64,000 bases of DNA, from the NCBI RefSeq assembly GCF_009727055.1, contig NC_052349.1, positions 91,493,236 through 91,557,235 of the forward strand, in the 5' to 3' direction. Below the pieces are notes generated by a model. That model was not told the origin of the DNA, ran no database searches, and worked only from the letters and a program-made list of their open reading frames with translations. Of the stretch, positions 51,995-64,000 are shown one piece after another (within the stretch, counting starts at the first letter, position 1; each line of letters opens with the position of its first letter). Made by a program: the position numbers and the translations under genes. The DNA comes from Benincasa hispida (lineage: Eukaryota > Streptophyta > Magnoliopsida > Cucurbitales > Cucurbitaceae).

Positions 51995-53826
51995 TGTTAG
52001 GTTGTATGTCCTAAAACCCACAGTTTGTAGAGTTAGACATTTTCTATTATCAATAAAGATATTATTCAACATTTATTTAATAAATATGTTATTAAATTTG
52101 TAAATTGTACTTGTAAATACTAAATCCAATAAACTAAGATCCATGACTATTATATGAAGACTTGAACTTTATGTGGAAACATAAAAGTGGATCGGGTTCG
52201 AGTAAATAGTCAAAATGATCTATAGTATAATACAATGAGTTTGCATAAGATTGGACCAAGAAATAAGTCACTCTTACTTTATAACATTGTTTACTGTTTA
52301 AGACTAACTATTTTGCTTAGATGACATATGTAACTCGATCTTAATCCTGAGTTAACTATGAACTTCTATTTATTCAGGATTATCCTTAGATTTGCATAGG
52401 TGAGGGTTGGCTCAACAGCGCCGGCTCAATAAGCCTCCCGTTTTAGGGGTAAGACTAAGTAAATAGTTGGAGACATAGGGTGCAAGATGGAATTCATGCC
52501 TACTTGATTTAGGGATAAAAAAATGTTATTAAGTGCTGAATCCAGGTCTTGAACAAGGAACCCTACCCTCTCATTGACCCAAGAGGGATTCAGTTTAGTG
52601 ATTGGATCACAAACCAATTATTCATTAAAGGATTAGTGGAACTTAAAGAGCAAGACATACTTTCGAGGATAAAACAACATTTGACCCAGCCATTATTACA
52701 AACAACCTGTGAAGGGTTGACTTACTGATTATGGTTAAATCAAGTTGACACAAATATATCTATAGTGAGAAGAGTACAAGTATCAAGCTATAGTGGTGTG
52801 ACTTGATAGTTAACGAATATTGATTAATTCGGTCTAAAGAATTTTAGCCGATTAATATCAAATCGTTTGAGCTCATGATCTGTAGACCCATAAAGTCCCT
52901 CTACTAGCTCGTAAAACATAAACATCTTGAATTACTAAATTAAGTGAATTTGGAATTATATCAATTTGAAGTGTTCAAATTGAATTTAGGGTTTGAATTT
53001 GAATAGTTCTAATTCAAATTAGGGTTTGTATAATTATATTTGATATAACTAATTAACGTTTAATTTATCAAAATTAAACGAAATTGGAGAGTTTATAATA
53101 TTTAAATATTGATTTAAATACTAATTACATGAGTAGGATTCATGTTTAAAATTAGGTATGTGATTAATTTAATATTTGATATTAAATTTCTAATTAATTA
53201 ATTAAATTTTTTTAATTAATTAAAATCAAAATTAATTTTTATTTTTATTTCAACTTCAGTAATTGAAATATTAGTTTTGATTTTAATTAGTTTTGAATTA
53301 ATTAAAATTAAAGATTGAAAATGAAAATTGGAATTTTGAAACTTGGTAGTGGACTTTTCCACATTTTGGTGAAGTAAGAAGGTGTTTCTCCTAAATTAAC
53401 ACACCTTACCCATTAACTTCATGCAATTGAAGTGTCACTGGGGCTGCTCTTCAATGCCTGCATGTAGAAAAAAATAAAAATCATTTCAATTTATGAAATC
53501 GAGGGTGGAAGGCTACTAGAAATTTTTTTTTACAACAGGTATTCTTCTTCACTTGAAAACCCACTCCAATTCCTTCACAAATTCAACTCAATTGTGAGTT
53601 CCACCATTCAAATTCAAGATCGAGAATAGTAGAGAAGATCTCTTGGTGGTCCATGACTTCGATTGGAGAAGATTGCAGATCAAATTCATGTTTGAAGATG
53701 ATCTTCAAAGATATGTGTTGAAACTCTCTTAATACCCATGAACATGCTTATTTTGATGTCAAAATTAAGGAATTAGAATGCTTAATGATCTTGTTTTCTT
53801 TCGCTGCATGTTTCTGTAATCCAACA
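51995..53826 (+). repeat. Solo LTR, family B copy 2 (TSD CAATA)
   Basis: An 1832-bp LTR beginning TGTTAGGTTGTATGTCC and ending TCCAACA. It is flanked by CAATA at 51990-51994 and 53827-53831. It aligns inverted to 6993-8864 and 55063-56824. No internal region is attached. Confidence 0.92.
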
Positions 53827-53914
53827 CAATATACATTATATTTTATATCAATCATATTAATATAAATCACATCTCTATATCCTTTTAATGATTTGAATAA
53901 TTTAAGTGAATTAC

Positions 53915-53942
53915 AAAAAAAAAAAAAAAAAAAAAAAAAAAA
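53915..53942 (+). repeat. A28 homopolymer
   Basis: Uninterrupted run of 28 A within LTR C. No retroposon body ending here was recognised. Confidence 0.95.
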
Positions 53943-54957
53943 TTCCCCTTGTTTTAATCCTTAATGAGCTAGTAAGGAGACCTAATGAACCTACAAATTA
54001 GAAGCTTCAATGATATAAGATTAATTAATTAATATTTAATTAAAGAAATCTACATTCATTAACTACATGTCATTCCATTAAGGACCTACAAATGCACTTT
54101 TAACACTGTAGATATATTTGTGTCTCCATGGATATAACCAATTAACAGTAAATCAACATTTCATAAATTGCTCATAACTACAGTTGGTCAAGTCACCGTT
54201 TTACCCCTGTAGTTAAATCTAACTTCTTAAATACCACTAATCCCTTTAATGAACTGATAGTTTATAGTCCAATTATAAACTAATCCCTCTCAGGCCACTG
54301 AGATGGCGTGACCTCATTGTTCAAGACCCATATTCAACTATTAAGGAAGCAATTCATCTACTTTCTCTAAAAACGAAAATGAGCGAATTTCATCTCGTGT
54401 AGTTGTGTTCCCATCTCTCTACTTGAAAAAATCCTCAAAATGGTAGGCTTATAGGGTCGACGAATCTGGCCACTCTCACCCATACAGATCAAAGGATCAT
54501 CCTCATAGACAGGAGTTCACAACTCACTTAGGATCTAGATCAAGTTAACTATGGTCATCCTATGAAATATTAATCTCTTCAATCAACGGTATTATAAAGA
54601 GAGACTAATCATTTTGTGGTCCGGTTTTATACAAACTTTTTGCATATGATATCTCCACTCATATGTCTCCAAACGATTAGAATCAAATTGTTTGTAACAC
54701 TTTATACCTATTATAATAATTATAAAGTGGGTCGTATTCATAGTGTTACCAAGATAAGACACCCATCTTTATCTATATATTACAGGCCATTTAGGTTATT
54801 ACTTAAATATGATCCTCTTGTATGTCAACCATATACATGCTTAAGTTACATTAAATAATTTTGGATCTTTCTTTAATGGATTATTGCATATATAAAATAA
54901 TCAACTATTATTTCAAATAATATATAACTATGTGGCTTTAAGACATACAACCCAACA

Positions 54958-57900
54958 ATCTTCCACTTACACTAAAGTCGGTGAGACACAAGCTGGTGAA
55001 ACATGTATCCTAGGGCATACTATATACCCAACATGCTCTCCCACTTGTTCTAATGCACTAGATGTAGGATTATATCAATTGAAGCGGAAGCACGAGGATC
55101 ATCTAAGCATTCAAATTCACTAATTTTGGCATAATATAAAGCATGCTTCTGCAGAAAAATGGGTTTCAAAACATACCTCTTGTAGAACTTCTTCAAAGCT
55201 TCTTCTCCAGCTACAATCTTCTCCATATCTTGTTGTAGACCACCTCAAGATCTTTCCCACTATTCTTTTGGTGCTCTAGATTGAGTTGTGGGACTCAAAA
55301 TAAGCTTGAATCAAGGGAAGAAGGAAAAAAGTTCACTGCTGCAACAAGGTTTAAGAACCTTTCTTCAAACCAATTTTTCTCTAAAAAATCTTTTGATTGC
55401 ATGCCTGATTTTCACTCCAATTTCTTCATTATATTGCATATCAACATGAGTGAGCTAGTTAAGTGATGGATAATGGAAAAATCCATTTTTTCATTTAAAT
55501 ATGTTTTTGTTTTCTTTTTCAATTTTATCTAAAAATCAAATTTTGATTTAAAAAATCTATTTGATTTTAAAAATGAAAAATTAATTAAACTTAATTAATT
55601 TAAAATCAAATATTAAATTAATTTTAACACATATCAATCTTTATATATTTAAATCATATTTAAATATATAAATTCTCCTATACTGTTTAATTCTAGAATT
55701 AAACATAATTATATCTCATATAATTACTAATTCCCTTAATTCTAATTTGAACATTTCAAATTAACTTATCATGTTATTCTAGTGCTAGTCCGTTACGAGC
55801 TAGTAGGGGGACATCGCGGTCCTACAAATCATGGGCTCCAACGATACGAGATTAATTGGCTAAACTCATTAGACCAGATTAATCTCCATTCGTTAACTAA
55901 TGGGTCATTCCACTAAAGTCCATAGTTGCACTCCCCTCACTATAGATATATTATGTCCACACGATTTAACCATAATCAGCAAGTCGACCCTTCACAGGTT
56001 GTTCGTAATAACGGCTGGGTCAAATATCTGTTTTACCCCCGAGATTACGTCTTATTCCTCAAGTCCCTACTGATCCTCTAATGAACAACTAGTTTATGAT
56101 CCAATCACCAAACCAAACTCTCTCAACCCAGTGAGAGGGTAGGGTCCCTTGTTCAAGACCTGGATTCAATAATTGAGAGAACAACCTTCTCCTATCCCTA
56201 AATCAGGTAAGTATGAACTCCGTCTTGCACCATATGTCCCCAACTATCTATCCGGTCTTACCCTTGAAATGGGAGTCTTATTGAGCTGGTGCTGTTGATC
56301 CAACCCTCAACTATGCTAATCTAAGAGCAATCCCGAATAAAAGAATTTCATAGTTAGCTCAGGAATAAAATCGAGTTACCTAGGTTATCTAGGTGAAATA
56401 GTCAGTCTTAAACAGTAAACAACGTTATAAAGTAAAAGTGACTTATTTCTTGGTCCGGATCTTATGCAAACTCATTGCATAGGACTCCCCACTTCTCATG
56501 TCATAACATGTACGAATTAGGATCACATCGTATGTAACACTTTACAACTCTTTGTAACAACTACAGAGTAGGTCGCATCCAATGGTGTTACCAGAATAAG
56601 GTACCCAACCTCGTTCATGTACCATAGATCATTTTGACTATTTACTCGAATCTGATACACTCTTATGTCTCCACATAAAGTTGAAGTACTCATATAATAG
56701 TCATAGGTCTTAGTTTATTGGATTTAGACTTTCATACAATTTATGAGATCAATAACAAGTATATTGATAATAGAAAATGTTTATCATTTTACAAACTGTG
56801 AGTTTTAGGACATAAAACCCAACACTAGAAACATGTCTCATAGTCCTAGACATTCTAGGATATCCTCTCACACTTTAGCCTAGAGAAACCTTTTATATAA
56901 TCCAAATTGTTATGCCAACAAGAACCATATAGTCACCACCATGATGTTTCTCTTATTTTGTTTTTATTCCTACAACTTGTGTACGTATATTCTCAAACTT
57001 AGTTTTTGCACTACATTATCTTATAAAATGGATAGACTAATTTATATTTGAAACAACTTTCAAATATTTAAGGATGACTATGTAAATTATTGCTTCACAA
57101 GCAAAAATGTTACATTGTAGTCTAAATCACGCCACTTAGGATAGAACATTGATTTCTTTAAATCATGTATGAAAGAGTGTATCTTGTCAAAGATCAAATC
57201 TTAAACTTTTTATACCAATGTCTCATTATTCATAAGTTTGAATTTTCAAACTCAATGGTCATACCATTGACTTAACCAATATAATTAACCAATTGTATAT
57301 TAAATGTTAATTAAGTCACATGTAAGATTTACATGCTCTCAACACTTGAGATGTCTTAGGAAACTTTTCCCTTAGACATATCAACTTCATTGTAGAATGG
57401 TACACAACCATTCTACCTGAAGTTATTGCATCAAAGATTAAACAACAACTTTGTAAATGTAAGATGCACGAGACAAATTTAACATCTCTATATGAACCTT
57501 TAATATACAAAATCATTTCAAATCAACTATTTGAAATTGATTAAATAGCCAAACTTTCATACTCTTTTTTACTTCATTCATAATGAGTAAATATCAATAT
57601 AAAACAGATAAATACCCACTTTTCATTTCTTGTCTATATAAGAATAATGTCATCGATCATAGTCATGGGATATGATACTATATCAAACTCTTATTCTCAA
57701 AGATCCTAATAGTGAAATTTATTTCTCAAATGAACATCACAGTTTTCCAAACCTTTTGTAATTTCAATCTTTGAAAATTTGCTCGAATTTGTGTAGATGC
57801 ATTGAACTTCTTTTTCATAAAAGAATTTATTCATTTTTACACATCTCCTATGCAACAATGAACCAAATAATGCACAAAAACTCTATTAAATTATCTAACG

Positions 57901-58470
57901 AGAAAATTGACTCATATAGCCCATTTTCACCCATTATGCTAGCGTTGGGTTTCACTTTACGCCAAGAGTCTACTTTGAAAATCTATATCTCCAAGTTATA
58001 CAGTTTCAAATCTTCTTTTTATAGATCCATTCACATCCTTTGGGTTTGACCCCATCAATGAAAATCTACAAAAACTGGCTGAGATTAAGTACATTGCTTT
58101 ATCTCAAATTTTTCTAACTTAAATAGAATTTCTTTTTGTCAACCTCCTTCAATTCTTATCGTCTATTATGAAAACTTTGACTTCTAATGAGCCATACCAA
58201 AGGTTGAGTCATCTCATAACTCTCACACTACTTTTGAGATTTATAAGTCTTCATCTTATCATCTAATATGACAATATAGACTTTAAGTATGCCTTTGTAA
58301 ATGTTAAGTTATCTCATAACTCTCTCACTACGATGAAGACTTATCTGATTGACAATTGGAAATTGATTTTCAAAATAAAATTAAATGGTTAACAACACTT
58401 GTTAACTATTAAATGGTTTTATTTGGAACTAGTTAATCAACGCTACTTAACCTTTTTACAGGTCTGTAGT
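54958..58470 (-). mobile_element. Copia internal relic (3' part of pol), interrupted by a solo LTR
   Basis: Next to LTR C. The minus strand shows the RNase H end (HHGDYMVLVGITIW region, about 56.93 kb, continuing to TMRH near 56.83 kb). DNA-level similarity to the Copia A pol appears at 57.33-57.42 kb (compare 11.68-11.76 kb) and 58.0-58.07 kb (compare 12.40-12.47 kb). The rest is too decayed to translate. The solo LTR at 55063-56824 splits it. The short frames here are not genes. Confidence 0.7.
55063..56824 (-). repeat. Solo LTR, family B copy 3 (TSD CTAGA)
   Basis: A 1762-bp LTR starting TGTTGGGTTTTATGTCC at 56824 (minus) and ending CCTACA at 55063. It is flanked by CTAGA at 55058-55062 and 56825-56829. 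Joining the flanks restores a continuous Copia 3' internal sequence. It is closely similar to 6993-8864. Confidence 0.93.
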
Positions 58471-59446
58471 CTTTCAATTTGACTTGAAGAGTTTCTTCCC
58501 TCGTCCTACCGCCCACTCAATTCTTCGGAGTTCATACCTTTTGGTTCTTAAGTCTCACGTGATACTCTCACCTCAGACCTCTCACTCTCAATCTTGGCTT
58601 TCAAGTTCTACTGGTCGTCATCTTCCTTTCATAGCTCACGGTGAGACACTGAGTCCCTCACGAATACCTCTTCCATCCCTATCCACGGCTCCACATCCAT
58701 GGGCATGGGCCTATGACTCTTCGAACATTGAATATGAACGTTTCTCTCTCAATCTCTCTAATCTCTCTCGAGTCTCAAGTCTCTATTAGTCTCTCCCTTC
58801 ATTACCTTCACTTGCTCGGCAGGTTCTTATCTCTCTTTCGAGTTCTTTAAAAATTGTCATACTCACTAATCAATTGAAGCCCTTTTCAAGTTCTTTTTCT
58901 TTTTCAAGATTTGCATCACATTTTCTCTGATTTTCTCATATACAAACTAACACACTAATTTTCTTTGACTTTCTCTGTTAAAAGGGTTTTTATTGGCTTA
59001 TTCCACTCTATAGCTCTTTTTTTCTTTAATAAAAAAATTGGGTTGTTAATATCAGTAAAATCCTATATTGTTGGTATGAAAGAATCTTCACAAAGAATCT
59101 CAAATTAGACTGTTAAAATTGGTAAAATCTCATGTTGTTTTTATTTCAACTTTTGAGAGTAATAATTCAAAATTGTTAGTGTGTGGAAGGGAGATTCATA
59201 GAGAAAAGGTAATTGATGATGACAATTGGGGAAATTGGAATTTTGGAAGTTGAACAATGAGGAATTTTTCGAGTTTGATGAGATGAAAAAGTTTAGAGTT
59301 TGTAAAAGTTGAGGTTGTTGTTGTAGTTGATGAAGTTGTTGTTTTTCTTCTTATTGTTGTTGAGCTTTTTCCCCCTCTATTTTTCTCCGATTTTTTCTAT
59401 TTGTAATATGACCAACCTATGTTTTATATATTATAGGAACCCATAA
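58471..59446. other. No gene recognised
   Basis: Pyrimidine-rich plus strand (58480-58800) with CTCTCTCAATCTCTCTAATC runs, then AT-rich sequence. A 101-codon open frame at 58484-58789 is Ser/Pro/Leu-rich and low-complexity, with no recognisable motif. It may be the 5' non-coding part of the hAT element that follows. Confidence 0.4.
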
Positions 59447-60808
59447 TGAGGAACGATTCCAATGATGATGTTTTTGAGATGCCTTCACCACCACCACGAG
59501 ATCAAAGTGATGCGACAGTTTCAAAGGGAAGGAAGAGAAAAAAATATGTTTATGATATAGGATCACTTTACTAAGTGTTACAAATATAATGATGATGAAC
59601 CACATGCTAAATGTTATTGTGATATGGTGTATGCATATCATCCTAGAAGGAATGAAAATTCAACTATGAAAATGCATATTGAACACTATTGTAAAAAAAT
59701 CCTTATCAGATTAAGAAAAGTAAGTAAAATGTAACACGAACTAAGTTGGTATTTAATAAGAAAGAGAGTATAGGAGATAGTTCACGTTCATCCATTAGCT
59801 ATAAGATGTTTACCATTGAGAGTGCTCGAAAACTAATTGCTGAAATGACTGTAATTGATGAGTTTCCATTTAAATTCGTAGAGAACTAGGGATTTAAGAG
59901 GTTTATGGATGAGACTTTGACGTTAGTAGAACCATATTTTGTTCATCCTTCTTGAGATACGATTGTTAGGGATATTTTAGGAATATATGCTAGCATGAAA
60001 GAGGAGTTGAAAGACATTTTTATGGATCAAGGATATAGAGCCTCACTCACAACTAATACTTGGACATCAATCCGAAATATAAATTATATGGTTTTAACTA
60101 TACATTTTATTGATAGAGATTGAAAGTTACATAAACGAATTCTTAATTTCTCTCAGATTGAGAACCATAGAGGGGAGACAATAGGAAAAGAGGTTGAGAA
60201 ATATCTAAAACAATGGGTATTGAAAGGGTTTTTACATTGACAATCGATAATGCTTCGTTAAATGATATTGCCATTGCTTACCTAAAGAAGCATTTTAAAC
60301 ATGGGTTGGTGTTGTACGCCAAGTTCTTGCATGTTAGATATTGTGCACACATATTGAACTTAATTGTATGTGATGGCCTGTAAGATGTGAATAGTTCATT
60401 GATTTTAATTCAAAATGACGTGAGGTTTGTTAGATCTTCTCCTGCTCGACTTACTATATTTAAGAAGTGCATTGAAAAGGAGAACATATCTAGTAAAAGT
60501 ACGCGTGTCTTGATGTTCAAACCAGATAAAATTCTACATACTTGATGTTTGATGCAACTATAAAGTTTGAAAAGGCATTTGAGAGGTTAGAAGACTACGA
60601 CATAGTTTATATGAATGAGGAGGAAAAACTAACCATCAAGGATTGGAAAATTGTTTGAATATTTACCAAATTCTTGTCTGTGTTTTAGAAGTAACGGTTA
60701 GGCTTTTAGAGTCTTGTTATGTTACTTCCAATACATTCATAAGATTAGTATCATTCAGAACTACATAAAAAAATATTCAAGTGAAACTGGTCCTGAAGAT
60801 GTGCTTCT
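59447..60808 (+). pseudogene. hAT transposase relic (RICESLEEPER-type), 3' end cut by an LTR
   Basis: Starts with a BED zinc-finger region, DHFTKCYKYNDDEPHAKCYC to HIEHYCKK (about 59561-59698). The transposase body follows in pieces: IAEMTVIDEFPFKFVEN, TIVRDILGIYASMKEELKDI, ASLTTNTWTSIRNINYMVLT, IHFIDRD, KRILNFSQIENHRGETIGK, then NASLNDIAIAYLKKHFKHGL-like and RFVRSSPARLTIFKKCIEKE segments. The intact enzyme would cut and paste the element. At least eight stops or frameshifts disable it. The C-terminal dimerisation domain is missing because an LTR starts at 60809. Confidence 0.9.
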
Positions 60809-61715
60809 TGTTGGGGTTGATGCCCTAAATCTCGTAGGGTTCTATAGTTTGTAAACTTTGTATGAAAAACTCTTATGTGATTAATAATATATGATATCTT
60901 ATTCACTTTATCTATAAAATATGTGATATTTTAGGTGGATTAACCACAAACCAATAAACTAACATCCAAGGTTATCGTTGTAACTTAAACATGTATGTGG
61001 AGACATACAGATGGATCATGTTTAAGTGATAACCTAAATGATTTGTAGTGGATAGATAAGGTTGGGTACCTTATCCTGGTGACACTACGGGTATGACTCG
61101 CTTTGTAGGTGTTACAATTGTTGTAAAGTGCTACAAATGATCTGATCATGATCATTCATGTATTAGACATACGAGCGGGAATATTCTATACAAAAGAGTT
61201 TGTATAAGACTGTACCATGAAAAATTTAGTCTCATTATATAACACTGTTCATAATAGAGACTTACATTTCACCAGGATGACCATAGGTAACATAACTTGA
61301 ATCCTGAGTGAGTTGTGAACTCCTACATATGAGGGCGATGATGATTTATATGGGTGAGAGTGGTCAGGTCGCCAAATCAACAAGTCTACCATTTTGGGGA
61401 TTCGTCTGTTTGGGGAGTTGAGAACACAACTACATAAGATGAAATTCACTTCTTCCCCGAAGCAGAGGTAAATAGATAAATTGCTTCCTTAAGGGTTGAT
61501 TCTGGATCTTGAACAATGTGGCGCCACACCCTCTCCTAGCACAAGAGAAGTTTAGTCATAATAGAACTATGATCTATTGTTCATTAGAGAGATCAGTGGT
61601 ACTTAATGAGTTAGATGTAACTATAGGGGCAAAATGGTAATTTGACCTAGTTGTACTTATAAGCAATTTGTGAATGGTCATCGTATTGTTGATTGGTTAT
61701 ATCCAATGGACACAT
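60809..61715 (+). repeat. Copia family A LTR, copy in plus orientation, interrupted
   Basis: Starts TGTTGGGGTTGATGCCC, matching 1327, and aligns to about position 2233 of that copy. At 61716 it switches abruptly to an inverted LTR A. Any remainder would lie beyond the right edge. The 5' flank CTTCT (60804-60808) is the candidate target-site copy. Confidence 0.88.
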
Positions 61716-63858
61716 TGAAGGAAATCAAACTTAAGATTTCCATGAGCAGCAAAAATAAGATCATTCCAATTTACAATCATGAATGAACATTACAAATTAC
61801 AGTTGAAAACAAAACATGCAGTTATACAATTAATACAGAAATTACAACATGAACAACTACAAATGAATAAGGAGAAAACTCTACGAACATTTATAGACTC
61901 GTCTCCATGCTCCTTGCTCACGAACGCATGAACACAACAACCTCGAACGCTCGAACAACACGACCACTCCGCAGCACGAACACCGCGTACTCGCCCTCTA
62001 CGATCGCCTTGGTCACGAACTCCTCAGCAACACGAATGGCCTCCACAGAACCTCGACGGTGTCGAGTTGAGTATGACACCACCAAGAAAGTTACCTTGGT
62101 ATTCTCGGTGTGAGAATCCAAAGGGTGGGCTCTGTTCGGACTTGGTTTGTGGCAGACGAAGGAGAAAAAAACAATCGTATATACGATTGGGCAAGTAGGA
62201 GATGACAGGAACCTATCGCATAGGTCGATGCCCAATCGTTTAGCTAAAGCTAAGTGATTGTCTAGTAAAAGCTAAGTGATCGTTTAGCTCATCGCATAGC
62301 CCAGTGTTTGTCGCCTACAAACACTACATGATCGTTTACTTTGGGCAAACTGTCGCTTAGTAAATACTGCATGATCGTTTAGCTCGCCCCAAGCTGTCGT
62401 TTAGTAAATTTGTATTTACTTGACAACTACCGTGGGTTTTCCTTTTATGAGAGAAAACTCAAAATCAATTTTTTCTTTTGTAAAACGTTACTAAAATTAG
62501 AAAAACAATTTTTCTTTTTAACTCACGGTTATCATGAAAATCCAATAACCATCCACTCAATTGGTTATTAAAGAAAAAGAATTAATTATCCAATAATTAA
62601 TATTATTATAAATATAAATGATAACCAACTTATCAAACTATACTTATAACCTATAGTTTTAATATTTCATCTCATGGAACATATAAACCATAGTTTGTTT
62701 GTTTTTCTATTCCATGGTACTTAATGTAAATCTCAGTTACATCAATCTTCCACTAGATGTATCTCATACATCATACTAATTATATCATATATCATCAAAA
62801 TACCTCTTGCCAATTTGAACATTTCAAATCAACACCAAGAACTGATCCTCAACTGAATCCATTGAGCTACCAAGGGGACATTATGGACCTGTAGCTCGAA
62901 GCTCTAACGATACATGAATAACTAACTAAACTCTTTAATCACAGGATCCACCATCCGTTAACTGCCAAACACTCCACTATAGACCGACAGCTGAACTCTC
63001 CTTATCACAGATATATTATGTGTTCATCTTAATCAATCAGCAAGGCGACAACCCTTCACAGATCGCTTGTACCGTTATGCCCCTGTAGTTACATTTAACT
63101 CCTTAAGTACCACTGATCCTTCTAATAAACATAAGTCATAGTCCTACTATGACTGAGTATTCTCTTCCAAAGAGAAGTTATGACCACTATGTTCAAGCCT
63201 CGGAATCAACCCTTAAGGAGCAATCTCTCTACTTATCCTTGCTTCGGGAAATGAGTGAATTTCATCTCGTGGATTATGTTCTCAACTCTCAAATTAGAAA
63301 AGTCCCCAAAAAGGTAGGCATGTTGAGTTTGCAATCTGGCCACTCTCACTCATACTAATCAAAGGGTCGCCTTCAAAGGCAAGAGTTCTCAAAATACTCA
63401 GGATTGAGGTTGTGTCACCTATGGTCGTTTAGGTGAGATGTAAGTCTCTAGTATCAACAATGTTATATATAGAGTCTAATCATCTCGTGGTCCAGGTCTT
63501 ATACACACTCTTTGTATAGAACACCCCCGCTCGCACGTCTCCACATAAATGGTCAGGATCTACCATTTATAGCGGTTTACAACACTTGCAAACCTCTACA
63601 AAGCGAGCCGTATCCGTAGTGTCACCAGGATCAGGTATCCCACCTTAATCTACTACAAACCTATTTAGGTTATCACTTAAGGCATAATCCACTTGTATAT
63701 CACGTATACATGCTTAAGTTCACTAAGATAACCAATGAGCTTTGTTTATTGGATATGAGTAAATGTCATAATTAAATAACACTTATTTTATTCATTAAAC
63801 AATGTTTATCTTTACAAAACAACGGGACTCCAGGAGAATTAGGACACCAATCCTAACA
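61716..63858 (-). repeat. Copia family A LTR, full length, 3' LTR of an element leaving the window
   Basis: A 2143-bp LTR: minus-strand start TGTTAGGATTGGTGTCC at 63858 and end TTCCTTCA at 61716. It carries CGATCGTTTAG-type motifs at 62170-62410. Adjacent CACAT (61711-61715) is the candidate target-site copy. It is the uninterrupted reference for the LTR at 17150-21350. Confidence 0.92.
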
Positions 63859-64000
63859 ATCTCCCACATGTCCTAATGACTTGGAAGACTAATGTACAAT
63901 ACAATATAAAAATGTACAATATACAATAAACTAAGGCATACCCCAGTATCATCTCCCACTTGCCCTAGACAATATGCCACATGTCCTGCTGACCTAGACT
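63859..64000 (-). mobile_element. Start of another Copia A internal region (3' end), partial
   Basis: Aligns with 10806-10950: a purine-rich tract next to the LTR, then non-coding and the last codons of pol. The element continues to the right of the window. Confidence 0.88.

Larger units (their letters stand above)
51475..54957 (-). repeat. Copia LTR 'C' (family-A relative), interrupted by a solo LTR
   Basis: On the minus strand the LTR starts TGTTGGGTTGTATGTC at 54957 next to a purine-rich tract, and the stretch to 53.95 kb aligns with LTR A (GAGCTAGTAAGGAGACCTAATGAACC region). It is cut by the solo LTR at 51995-53826 and by an A28 run (53915-53942). The part at 51480-51990 carries several ATATGAATCTCATTCATAT palindrome-like repeats. 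The 3' end is not recognisable. Confidence 0.65.

Noticed and set aside
53915..53942. A28 run as the tail of a processed retrogene or SINE
   Set aside because: The upstream sequence belongs to LTR C and no retroposon body or target duplication is visible.
58484..58789. 101-codon Ser/Pro-rich frame
   Set aside because: Pyrimidine-rich low-complexity sequence between two transposon relics; no motif.

Overview
This is a eukaryotic nuclear window from a flowering plant. It is AT-rich, has spliced genes with GT-AG introns, and is full of plant LTR retrotransposons, LINEs and a hAT relic. The Copia polyproteins and repeat style most resemble those of cucurbits such as melon and cucumber; that is an impression and no search was run. 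Two stretches of N (11152-11436 and 14334-14808) mark assembly gaps.

Left repeat block (1-22.4 kb): the 3' end of a Copia element with its roughly 2-kb LTR (family 'A'), a related LTR fragment, a decayed Gypsy element with a protease relic, and a solo LTR of a second family ('B', 6993-8864). Next comes a long minus-strand Copia A element (9706-21350). Its 5' LTR is split by a 2083-bp solo LTR of a third type ('D', 17481-19563) with a perfect 5-bp target duplication. A 5'-truncated LINE with a 14-bp target duplication follows.

Central genic island (23.6-48.7 kb): a plastid-type CobW/COG0523 GTPase gene of ten exons (+), a TTM3-like CYTH tripolyphosphatase (-), a small coiled-coil ORF of unknown function (-), a six-exon calcineurin-B-like EF-hand gene (-), and the ten-exon gene for the 24-kDa [2Fe-2S] subunit of mitochondrial complex I (-). 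Reading frames and splice phases of the three spliced genes were reconstructed base by base and stay in frame throughout (454, 175 and 251 residues). A 5463-bp Copia element with both LTRs lies inside the last intron of the calcineurin-B-like gene, and an antisense LINE relic lies inside intron 7 of the complex I gene.

Right repeat block (48.8-64 kb): a candidate MITE, a Copia gag relic, a Copia LTR ('C') split by a family-B solo LTR, a Copia internal relic split by another family-B solo LTR, and a RICESLEEPER-type hAT transposase pseudogene. The last is interrupted by an LTR A, which is in turn interrupted by an oppositely oriented LTR A element running off the window.

The genes are ordinary housekeeping genes. 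The unusual content is the layered insertion history, readable from target duplications at four solo LTRs, and the motif arrays inside the LTRs: CGATCG-centred palindromes in family A and CGCAT repeats in family D. I found no convincing new multi-gene system.
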